From assembly GCA_963711725.1 (NCBI GenBank), contig CAVQFO010000007.1, forward strand, positions 1 through 20,935: a stretch of DNA of 20,935 nucleotides, in the 5' to 3' direction. Shown piece after piece: positions 14,771 through 20,935 of this stretch. Both the position numbers and the translations under genes were made by a program. The first letter of the stretch is position 1. Each line of letters opens with the position of its first letter. Source of the DNA: CAVQFO01 sp963711725 (GTDB taxonomy: Bacteria > Pseudomonadota > Gammaproteobacteria > Nitrococcales > Aquisalimonadaceae). Under the pieces are notes generated by a model. That model saw only the letters and a program-made list of their open reading frames with translations. It had not been told where the DNA came from and did not search any database.

Positions 14771-15528
14771 ATGGGGCCGCTGATACAACGCGCTTTCCGG
14801 AACGATTGTGCATTTCTGAAGTTCAACCGGCCGGAGCGGCACAACAGTCTCGTGCCGGATCTGCTTCGCGAACTGCTGGCGGCCCTTGAGCCCCTGGCGG
14901 TCGATCGCTCGGTGCGCTGCGTGGTGCTGGAGGGCGAGGGCCGCTCGTTTTCCACCGGGGGCGATGTCGAAGCCTTTCAGGCCGCCGGCGATCAGATCGA
15001 GAGCTACGCGCGGGAGGTGGTCGGCCTGCTCAACGAATCCATCCTTGCCTTGATCGATCTGCCGTGTCCGGTGGTCGTGGGGGCCCAGGGCTGGATCACC
15101 GGCGGCTCTCTGGGGTTCCTGCTGGGCGGGGATATCGTCGTACTGGCCGAGGACGCGCGAATCGCGCCGTTCTACACCGATGTGGGATTCTCCCCGGATG
15201 GCGGCTGGGGACGCTGGTCGGTGAGTTGATCGGCAAGCGCCGCGCAGCCGAAGTGCAATACTTGAATCAGGTGATCTCCGCTCGCCGGGCCGTGGATTGG
15301 GGCTTGGCGAACCAAGTGGTCCCGCGCGACCAGCTTGGCGGTGAATTGGAGTCGATTGCCGCGGGCATTTCCGCCAAGATAGCCGGCAGTGTTGCCCGTA
15401 CCAAGCGGCTCCTGGGTGGTGATCGCGAAGCGGTCGCGGCGTTGCTGGAAAAGGAGAGAGCATCGTTCGTGGAGCAGATCGCCACCGTGGAAGCCCGGGA
15501 GGGCATGAAGCGGTTTCTGGGTTCATGA
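14771..15528 (+). CDS. enoyl-CoA hydratase/isomerase family protein, one frame break
   Basis: Crotonase-fold enzyme acting on an acyl-CoA thioester; corrected length is 252 residues. Oxyanion-hole segments are visible as GRSFSTGGDVEAF (58-69) and GAQGWITGGSLGFLLGGD (104-121), followed by IAPFYTDVGFSPDGGWG, where the second acidic position is Asp143 instead of the usual Glu. Near 15210 the frame shifts: GGCTGGGGACG needs one more G to read GGWGTLVGELIGKRRAAE. The C-terminal part SARRAVDWGLANQVV and the tail helix are normal. First gene of the putative operon; its stop overlaps a possible ATG of the next gene. The ribosome site is weak. Because of the altered acidic residue it may be an isomerase or hydrolase rather than a hydratase. 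Confidence 0.83.
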
Positions 15529-15539
15529 GGAGGAGATCC

Positions 15540-17063
15540 ATGTTAGCCACCGACGTTCTGAAAAAGCAGGCGGAGTGTCGGCCTAAGGAGCGGGCCCTCG
15601 TCGATGTCACTACACGGCGGGAGTACACCTACGAGCAATTGAACAACCGCGCCAACGCCATCGCCGAAGCGTTGACCGGGCCGCTGGGCCTGAAACCGGG
15701 TGAGCGCATCGCCATGCTGACCCAGAACTGTAGCGAATTCATCGAAGTGCTGTTCGGCTGTTCCAAGGCCGGCATCATCCTGGTGCCGCTGAACTGGCGG
15801 CTGACGGTGCCCGAACTGGCATACGTCATGAAGGACGCCACGCCAGGCGTGCTGATCTATGAATCCATGTTCGAGGAGCAGGCCCAGGGCCTTCAGAAGG
15901 AGATTCACGAGGTCCGCACGGTAGCGCTGGGTTCCGACAAGGGCCGGGCCGGAGCCGCCTACGAGACCTTGATCGAGCAGGCCAGCGGCGCTCCGGTGGA
16001 AATGGTTCCGCAGGATATCGACGACCCGTGGTACATCATCTACACCTCGGGCACGACCGGAAAGCCCAAGGGCGTGATCCAGAACTTCTCCATGGGCCTG
16101 TTCAATTACCTGAACATCGGCGTGCCCCTGGGCCTCACGGATCGGGACGTGACGCTGAACATCCTTCCGTTTTTCCATACCGGCGGCATCAACCTGATGA
16201 CGGTGCCGACGCTGTTCGTCGGCGGCACGGCCATGATCCTGAAGGCCTTCGATCCGGCGGTGGTGCTGAAACTCCTGAGCCGCGAGGTCACGGCATTCTT
16301 CGGCGTGCCCGCGATCTACCAGGCCCTGCACGATCATCCCGCCTATGCGGACACGGATCTCTCCGGCGTACGCCAGTGGGCCAGCGGCGGCGCGCCCATG
16401 CCCGTCAGCATCCTGGAGGCCTACGCCGCCGACGGCGTGAATATCCGCCAGGGCTTTGGCATGTCCGAGTCGGGTCCCACCGTGTTTCTGATGGATGAGC
16501 GCAACGTCCACCGGAAACTGGGCTCCGTGGGCAAGCCCCAGATGTTCGTGGATGTGCGCATTGCCGGTGACGACGGTGCGGAGCAACCGCCCGATACCAT
16601 CGGTGAGCTCTGGATCAGGGGGCCGGCGGTGACCCCGGGCTACTGGAAGCAACCTGACAAGACCGCCGAAGCATTCGCGCCGGACGGTTGGCTGCGCAGC
16701 GGCGATCTGGCGAAGAGGGATGCCGAGGGCTACTTCTACATCGTCGACCGCTCCAAGGACATGTTCATCTCCGGCGGCGAGAACGTGTACCCGGCGGAAG
16801 TGGAGAACGTCCTCTATCAGCACCCGGCCGTGACCGAGGCCGCCGTGATTGGTATCCCGGACGAGCGCTGGGGAGAAGTGGGTCTCGCCGTGGTGGTCAG
16901 ACGTCCGGGGCACGAAATCACGGGCGACGAGCTGATCGGCTTCAGCAGCGGCAAGCTCGCGCGCTACAAGATTCCCAAGCGCGTGGAATTCGTGGATACG
17001 CTGCCGCGCAACGCCGGCGGCAAAGTGGTCAAGCCCGAGCTGCGCAAGCAGTTCGCCAAATGA
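15540..17063 (+). CDS. AMP-dependent acyl-CoA ligase (FadD/caiC-like)
   Basis: ANL-superfamily ligase of 507 residues that would activate the pathway's carboxylic acid substrate. All hallmark motifs are intact: P-loop YTSGTTGKPKG at 168-178, PFFHTGG, GFGMSESGP, ELWIRGP, SGDLAKRDAEGYFYIVDRSKD with the hinge Asp, ISGGENVYPAEVENV, and the catalytic Lys in NAGGKVVK near the C-terminus. The start at 15540 is preceded by a strong GAGGAGGAGA; an ATG at 15525 overlapping the upstream stop would add five residues. It is the second gene of the operon, 11 nt after the hydratase. Compared with the ligase at 8157-9711 it has the standard P-loop. Exact substrate (medium-chain, cyclic or aromatic acid) is not readable. 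Confidence 0.93.
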   Translation: MLATDVLKKQAECRPKERALVDVTTRREYTYEQLNNRANAIAEALTGPLGLKPGERIAMLTQNCSEFIEVLFGCSKAGIILVPLNWRLTVPELAYVMKDATPGVLIYESMFEEQAQGLQKEIHEVRTVALGSDKGRAGAAYETLIEQASGAPVEMVPQDIDDPWYIIYTSGTTGKPKGVIQNFSMGLFNYLNIGVPLGLTDRDVTLNILPFFHTGGINLMTVPTLFVGGTAMILKAFDPAVVLKLLSREVTAFFGVPAIYQALHDHPAYADTDLSGVRQWASGGAPMPVSILEAYAADGVNIRQGFGMSESGPTVFLMDERNVHRKLGSVGKPQMFVDVRIAGDDGAEQPPDTIGELWIRGPAVTPGYWKQPDKTAEAFAPDGWLRSGDLAKRDAEGYFYIVDRSKDMFISGGENVYPAEVENVLYQHPAVTEAAVIGIPDERWGEVGLAVVVRRPGHEITGDELIGFSSGKLARYKIPKRVEFVDTLPRNAGGKVVKPELRKQFAK

Positions 17064-17097
17064 GAATCAACGAGGGCAACGGCGTGAGGAACCATCC

Positions 17098-17493
17098 ATG
17101 ACCCAGGTCGGCGACGTGATCGAGCAGACCCGGACGTTCTCCCAGGAGGATTTCAACCGCTTTGCCGTGCTCAGCGGCGACGACAACCCCATCCATGTGG
17201 ATCCGGAATTCGCTGCCAAGACCCACTTCGGGCGGACCGTGTCCCACGGCATGCTGCTCTACAGCACGGTGTGCGGCGTGATCGACCGGCACTTCCCGGG
17301 CGCCCAGCAGATCAGCCAGGAGCTGATGTTTCCCACGGGCACGCCCACGGGCGAAGAGGTGACCATCCGCCTGCGGGTGGAAGCGGTTCAGGGGGAGGGC
17401 CGCGAGGCCTTGTTGGAGACGGTCGTCATCCGTCCTAACGGCGATATCGGGCTGCAGGGGCGGACATGGGTCCGACTGGCGGTGCCGGCATGA
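17098..17493 (+). CDS. MaoC-family (R)-specific enoyl-CoA hydratase, PhaJ-like
   Basis: Single hotdog-domain hydratase-2 protein of 131 residues. The catalytic motif is complete: FAVLSGDDNPIHVDPEFAAKTHFG, with Asp28 and His33 matching the Asp-His dyad of PhaJ, followed by VSHGML at 48-53. It would add water across a trans-2-enoyl-CoA to give the (R)-3-hydroxyacyl-CoA. It lies 34 nt after the acyl-CoA ligase. Its stop overlaps the start of the next gene (ATGA), so translation is likely coupled. The next gene encodes a MaoC-like protein without the dyad, which suggests a heteromeric complex. Family assignment is firm. Confidence 0.9.
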   Translation: MTQVGDVIEQTRTFSQEDFNRFAVLSGDDNPIHVDPEFAAKTHFGRTVSHGMLLYSTVCGVIDRHFPGAQQISQELMFPTGTPTGEEVTIRLRVEAVQGEGREALLETVVIRPNGDIGLQGRTWVRLAVPA

Positions 17494-17876
17494 AGGGCAT
17501 GCGCATCGACATGGACGCCCGCATCCGGCGCACGTTCAGCCAGGACGACGCGGCGGAATACCTGGCGCTCTCGGGCCAGAACGCGCTGGCGGAGGATCAG
17601 GGCCGCGCCCGCGTGCCGGGCCCGCTGATCGCCGGGCTGTTCTCCTATCTGCTGGGCACACGCCTGCCCGGCCGGGGCACCAACTACCTCAAGCAATCGC
17701 TGGAATTCACCGCTCCCGCCTATTTCGGCGACGAGCTCGAAGCCAGCGTGCGTATCGTGCGCCTGCGTCCGGACAAGAACCTGGTCAATCTGGAGACCCT
17801 TTGCCGGGATTCGGACGGCCGGGTCGTGTGCCGGGGCGAGGCCCTGGTGCTCGCCAAAGACGTCAAGCCGCGATAG
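17490..17876 (+). CDS. MaoC-like hotdog protein lacking the catalytic dyad
   Basis: A 128-residue hotdog-fold protein related to the hydratase encoded just upstream. The N-terminal FSQDDAAEYLALSG and the core VPGPLIAGLFSYLLG align with the MaoC helix and oxyanion region, and YLKQSLEFTAPAYFGDEL is typical of MaoC strands. Where active members have SGD-x-NP-x-H-x-D, this one reads SGQNALAEDQ, so both the Asp and His are missing. I chose ATG 17490, overlapping the previous stop as ATGA, over 17466; the shorter form fits the family. It probably serves as a structural or substrate-binding partner of the PhaJ-like protein, as in heteromeric MaoC hydratases such as mycobacterial ChsH1/ChsH2. This role is inferred. 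Confidence 0.78.
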   Translation: MKGMRIDMDARIRRTFSQDDAAEYLALSGQNALAEDQGRARVPGPLIAGLFSYLLGTRLPGRGTNYLKQSLEFTAPAYFGDELEASVRIVRLRPDKNLVNLETLCRDSDGRVVCRGEALVLAKDVKPR

Positions 17877-17885
17877 GGGCCGCGA

Positions 17886-18716
17886 ATGAACGCAAGAGAC
17901 GAGTTCTTTACCAACGCCGACGGCCTCCGTATCGCCTATCGCGCCTGGGGGCGGGGCGGTCGCACCCTGGTCTGCGTGCACGGCCTGCTGCGGAACAGCC
18001 ATGATTTCGACGTGATCGCCGAGGCGCTGAGCGATGCCTACACCGTGCTCTGCCCGGATGTGATGGGGCGGGGCGCATCGGCGTTCGCCCCGGATGCCAG
18101 CCATTACAACCTGCAGTACTACGTGCGGGACATCCTCCAACTGCTTGACCTGCACGGCGCCACGGAGACGGACTACCTCGGCACCTCCATGGGCGGCATG
18201 ATCGGCATGGTGCTGGCCTCCCAGCCGCAAAGCCGCATCCGCCGCCTGGTACTCAACGATATCGGCCCGGAAATCACCCTGGCCCAGCTCAAGGATATCG
18301 CCGGGCGCGCCGAAACCGCCCCGGACTCCTTCAGCGATATGGCCGAGGCCGAAGCCTATTTCCGGGAGACCTACCAGGAGTGGGGCACGCTCACCGACGC
18401 GCAATGGTCCGCCATCACCCGGCACGGCGTCCGCGACGACAACGGCGTACTCAGGCTGCACTACGACCCCCGGATCATGGAAGGCTATCAGTGGCCCGAA
18501 GGCGACGTTGACCTCTGGCCGCTATACCAGACCCTCAAGGGCCCGGTCCTGGTCCTGCACGGCACGGAATCCCCCGTACTGACGGACGCCGTGGCCGACA
18601 AGCTCCGCCAGGCCCCCCGAACCCAAGTCGTGGACATCCCCGGCGTAGGCCACGCCCCGCCCCTGATGTCCGACAGCGAAATAGCCCCCGTCCGCCAATT
18701 TCTGCTAAACCCCTGA
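17886..18716 (+). CDS. alpha/beta hydrolase family protein
   Basis: A 276-residue serine hydrolase, probably an esterase or thioesterase acting on a pathway intermediate. The oxyanion strand is VCVHGLLRNSHDF (29-41), the nucleophile is Ser101 in GTSMGG and the histidine is His256 in GVGHAPPL. The loop after strand 7 reads LHGTESPVLTD, where many relatives have an aspartate (G-x-x-SD-x-x); here it is ES followed by a later Asp, so the identity of the third triad residue is unclear. There is no signal peptide. The start is 9 nt after the previous stop, and a strong hairpin follows 7 nt after the stop, so it appears to be the last gene of the operon. The fold is certain; the substrate is unknown. 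Confidence 0.88.
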   Translation: MNARDEFFTNADGLRIAYRAWGRGGRTLVCVHGLLRNSHDFDVIAEALSDAYTVLCPDVMGRGASAFAPDASHYNLQYYVRDILQLLDLHGATETDYLGTSMGGMIGMVLASQPQSRIRRLVLNDIGPEITLAQLKDIAGRAETAPDSFSDMAEAEAYFRETYQEWGTLTDAQWSAITRHGVRDDNGVLRLHYDPRIMEGYQWPEGDVDLWPLYQTLKGPVLVLHGTESPVLTDAVADKLRQAPRTQVVDIPGVGHAPPLMSDSEIAPVRQFLLNP

Positions 18717-18723
18717 CTCCCAA

Positions 18724-18760
18724 CACGACCGCTTCTCCCCACCCGGAAGGAGCGGTCGTG
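18724..18760 (+). terminator. strong hairpin closing the catabolic operon
   Basis: CACGACCGC (18724-18732) pairs perfectly with GCGGTCGTG (18752-18760); the loop contains further partial complementarity (TTCTCC/GGAAGGA). It starts 7 nt after the alpha/beta hydrolase stop. No T run follows, so it may terminate inefficiently or act as a 3' end stabiliser. Confidence 0.5.
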
Positions 18761-18871
18761 CCGACCGCGAACCCCATTGCCGACCCTCCCAAGCCCCACT
18801 CACCTTGCGCCCACACAGCCCCACCCCGCAGAATACGCCGGACATCCAAACCCGGTGTGCGTCCCTTTTCC

Positions 18872-19678
18872 ATGCAAGAACTGCAACGACTACTGGATAT
18901 CATGGCCCGGCTGCGCGACCCCGAAGGCGGTTGCCCCTGGGACCTTGAGCAGAGCTTCGCCACCATCGCCCCGTATACCGTGGAAGAGGCCTACGAAGTG
19001 GCCGACGCCATCCAGCGCGAGGACATGGCGGATCTGCGCGATGAGCTGGGCGACCTGCTGTTTCAGGTGGTCTACCACGCGCAGATGGCCGGAGAGGCAG
19101 GCGAATTCCAGTTCGCGGACGTGGCCGAGGCCATCGCCGACAAGATCGTGCGCCGCCACCCTCACGTCTTCGGCGATGCGCAGGAGCGGGACGCCACAAC
19201 CCAGACCCACTCCTGGGAAGCCATCAAGGCCGAAGAGCGGGCCAGCCGCCAGGCCGACGAGACGCCGCCCGGCGCCCTGGACGGCGTCAGCCTGGCGCTG
19301 CCCGGCCTTACCCGGGCGGTAAAGCTGCAAAGCCGCGCCGCGCGGGTTGGCTTCGATTGGGGCGAGGCCGGCCCGGTGCTGGACAAGATCCGCGAGGAAA
19401 TCGACGAGCTTCAGGCGGAGATGGACGCCGGCGCACCCCAAGACCGCGTCGAGGACGAGCTGGGCGATCTGTTTTTCGCCTGCGCCAACCTGGCCCGCCA
19501 TCTGGGCGTGGACCCGGAAGCGGCGGTGCGGCGGACCAATGCCAAGTTTGAACGGCGTTTCGGGGCCGTGGAGCGCCAGATCCGGGAAGCCGGCGGCGAC
19601 GTGAAAGACGCCACCCTGGAAGAAATGGAAAGCGCCTGGCAGGCCGCCAAGCGCTCGGAACGGAAGGGCGGGGCATGA
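18872..19678 (+). CDS. mazG: nucleoside triphosphate pyrophosphohydrolase MazG
   Basis: House-cleaning NTP pyrophosphatase of 268 residues with two MazG domains, the E. coli layout. The first has GGCPWDLEQSF, YTVEEAYEVADAI and LRDELGDLLFQVVYHA, giving the EExxE...ExxD metal-binding pattern (Glu38, Glu39, Glu42, Glu58, Asp61). The linker FGDAQERDATTQTHSWEAIKAEER is typical, and the second domain shows VGFDWGEAGPVLDKIREEIDEL and VEDELGDLFFACANLARHLG. The ATG at 18872 fits the family N-terminus; an upstream ATG (18758) would lie inside the terminator hairpin and add a Pro-rich stretch unlike the family. The 3' end overlaps the HIT-family gene as ATGA, indicating coupled translation. Confidence 0.93.
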   Translation: MQELQRLLDIMARLRDPEGGCPWDLEQSFATIAPYTVEEAYEVADAIQREDMADLRDELGDLLFQVVYHAQMAGEAGEFQFADVAEAIADKIVRRHPHVFGDAQERDATTQTHSWEAIKAEERASRQADETPPGALDGVSLALPGLTRAVKLQSRAARVGFDWGEAGPVLDKIREEIDELQAEMDAGAPQDRVEDELGDLFFACANLARHLGVDPEAAVRRTNAKFERRFGAVERQIREAGGDVKDATLEEMESAWQAAKRSERKGGA

Positions 19679-20115
19679 ACGAGAGGGGATTCAAGCTCGA
19701 TCCGCGGCTGGAAGCCGATTGTGTGGGGGTAGGTAATCTGGCCCTGTGCTCCGTGCTGCTCATGAACAACGCGACGCTGCCCTGGCTCATTCTCGTGCCC
19801 CGGCGCCCCCACGTGGAAGAGATCTTCCAGCTCAATGCGGCCGACCGCGCGCTGCTGATGGAGGAATCCCACCTGGTGGGCAAGGTGCTGATGGAGGAAT
19901 ACAAGGGCGAGAAGCTCAACGTGGCCGCGCTGGGGAATCAGGTCCGCCAACTCCACGTCCACCATATCGTGCGCTACCAGGACGACCCCTGCTGGCCCAA
20001 CCCCGTGTGGGGGCGCATCCCGGATCAGCCGTATTCCGACGCCGCGCTGGCCGAGACGGTAGCCCGCCTCCAGCGCGTGCTGGGAATCGGGGAGGGCGGC
20101 CGGCGCGATGGGTAA
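19675..20115 (+). CDS. HIT-domain protein
   Basis: A 146-residue histidine-triad family protein, likely a nucleotide or dinucleotide-polyphosphate hydrolase or nucleotidyl transferase. The active-site region is QVRQLHVHHIVRY (89-101), with His94, His96 and His97; the order is H-x-H-H instead of the classic H-x-H-x-H, so the third histidine position is unusual. Upstream NNATLPWLILVPRR and the helix DRALLMEESHLVGKVL fit the HIT fold, and ALGNQVRQLH places the Asn near the triad. The start overlaps the mazG stop (ATGA) and the end overlaps the IclR gene by 8 nt. Both mazG and HIT proteins process nucleotides, a sensible pairing. Family assignment is good. Confidence 0.84.
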   Translation: MNERGFKLDPRLEADCVGVGNLALCSVLLMNNATLPWLILVPRRPHVEEIFQLNAADRALLMEESHLVGKVLMEEYKGEKLNVAALGNQVRQLHVHHIVRYQDDPCWPNPVWGRIPDQPYSDAALAETVARLQRVLGIGEGGRRDG

Positions 20116-20866
20116 GGAGTCCACCGCATCCATCCAGGTCCTGGAGCGCATGGCCGCCATCCTGGACCGCCTCGCAGTCGCCGATCGCCCCAGCACCCTG
20201 CGCGACCTGGCCCAGGAAACCGGCCTGCATCCCTCCACGGTCCACCGCATCCTCGCATCGCTGGTCGCGCTGGGCTATGTGGAACGCACCGGAGAGGGCG
20301 TCTATCGCCTTGGCGTAAAACTGCTCCAGCTCGGCAGCCGCGTCCATCATCTGGTGGATCTGCGCAAGGAAGCCATGCCCGTGATGGAAGCGCTGCGCGA
20401 CCGGCTTGGCGAAACCGTCAACCTGGCCGTGCAGGACGGCGACTCCATCGTCTACCTGGAGCGCGTTTCCGGCATCCAGAGCATGCGCGTGGAACTCGCC
20501 GTCGGCGCCCGCGCCCCGCTGCACGTCACCGGCGTCGGCAAACTCTTCCTGGGCGAGCAGGGCGAAGCTGCTTGCCGCGCCTATGCCCAACGCAGCGGCC
20601 TGCCGGCACTGACAGCCAACTCCATCGACAACGTCGACGTCCTCATCCGCGAAGCCCAACAAGCCAACCTCGCCGGATTCGCCATCGATGCCCAGGAAAA
20701 CGAAGAAGGCATCGCCTGCATCGCCGCCCCCGTACGCGACGGCAGCGGCCGCCTGGTAGCGGGCCTGTCCATCTCCGCTCCCGCGCAACGCCTGGCCAAA
20801 GGCTGGGTGGACGACGTGAAGGAAGCAGGCCTGGCACTGTCCCGCCGATTGGGCTTTGCCGGATAG
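20108..20866 (+). CDS. IclR-family transcriptional regulator
   Basis: DNA-binding regulator of 252 residues. The N-terminal winged helix spans about residues 8-68 (IQVLERMAAILDRL, LRDLAQETGLHPSTVHRILASLVALGYVER, GVYRLGVKLL). The C-terminal IclR ligand domain follows, with ETVNLAVQDGDSIVYLERV, GARAPLHVTGVGKLFL and GIACIAAPVRDGSGRLVAGLSISAP. Start ATG 20108 overlaps the HIT gene by 8 nt, so the two are co-transcribed in this arrangement, which is unusual for a regulator of catabolism. The expected targets lie beyond the window or at the acyl-CoA operon; neither can be decided here. The gene ends 69 nt from the window end. Confidence 0.93.
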   Translation: MGKESTASIQVLERMAAILDRLAVADRPSTLRDLAQETGLHPSTVHRILASLVALGYVERTGEGVYRLGVKLLQLGSRVHHLVDLRKEAMPVMEALRDRLGETVNLAVQDGDSIVYLERVSGIQSMRVELAVGARAPLHVTGVGKLFLGEQGEAACRAYAQRSGLPALTANSIDNVDVLIREAQQANLAGFAIDAQENEEGIACIAAPVRDGSGRLVAGLSISAPAQRLAKGWVDDVKEAGLALSRRLGFAG

Positions 20867-20880
20867 CGCAGCCACGGCAA

Positions 20881-20935
20881 CCGCCTCCCGTCCTCCCTTC
20901 CGTTTGTCTCCGCCTCCCCCTCGCTCCCGCCTCCC
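20881..20935 (+). other. polypyrimidine tract at the right edge
   Basis: From 20881 the + strand is almost pure pyrimidine: 48 of 55 bases are C or T and the only purines are seven G, with no A. No gene is seen in it. It lies just after the IclR gene and may be the start of a longer feature cut by the window end. Confidence 0.6.

Noticed and set aside
15543..16913. 456-codon open frame on the minus strand
   Set aside because: It is an antisense shadow of the acyl-CoA ligase, whose plus-strand motifs are all intact; high GC leaves long open frames on the other strand.
1..20935. New defence or mobile element system
   Set aside because: No integrase, transposase, toxin-antitoxin, restriction or phage-like protein was recognised, and nearly all genes belong to housekeeping or metabolic families.

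Overview
The window is about 21 kb of GC-rich chromosomal DNA from what looks like a gammaproteobacterium. The evidence is TatD and DusA of the enterobacterial type, a short-form IspG, a 7Fe ferredoxin of the Azotobacter FdI type, a murein lipoprotein with L,D-transpeptidases, and a PhaJ/MaoC-type catabolic operon. The genus cannot be fixed from sequence alone. No tRNA, rRNA, phage, transposase or CRISPR array was found.

Layout. (1) 1-1298, minus: a badly frame-broken HAD-type gene that runs off the left edge. (2) 1464-3106: a PlsC-like acyltransferase (+) facing a fumarylacetoacetate-hydrolase-family enzyme (-). (3) 3214-5963: an envelope cluster with a SelW/Rdx-like CxxC protein, a LysM-L,D-transpeptidase, a bidirectional terminator, an Lpp-like lipoprotein (-), a second L,D-transpeptidase (-) and a small glutaredoxin (-). 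(4) 6067-7871: dusA and tatD, convergent and overlapping at their stops. (5) 8157-11530, plus: an acyl-CoA ligase, thiD, an IscR-like Rrf2 regulator without its cluster cysteines, and fdxA. (6) 11566-11996: four tandem units of about 120 bp, each with two dRS3-like palindromes. (7) 12025-13813: ispG (-) divergent from a TPR lipoprotein (+). (8) 13917-18716: a TetR regulator (-) with a palindromic operator, and a probable five-gene acyl-CoA catabolic operon (enoyl-CoA hydratase, acyl-CoA ligase, MaoC hydratase, degenerate MaoC partner, alpha/beta hydrolase). (9) 18872-20866: overlapping mazG, HIT-family and IclR-family genes.

How the genes fit together. Region 8 would activate an acid as a CoA thioester, hydrate it and hydrolyse an ester or product, under TetR control. 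Its leader may also contain an attenuator-like set of alternative hairpins plus an 18-residue ORF. Region 3 places the substrate (Lpp-like protein ending in Lys) between two candidate enzymes for attaching it to peptidoglycan.

Quality caveat. At least nine reading-frame breaks in otherwise conserved genes, including housekeeping thiD and ispG, all fit loss of one base, mostly in short G/C or A runs. They look more like consensus sequencing errors than gene decay, so broken genes are annotated across their full span. I saw no convincing new defence or mobile system. The most interesting candidates are the region 8 leader, the cysteine-less IscR-like protein beside fdxA, and the Lpp/transpeptidase cluster.
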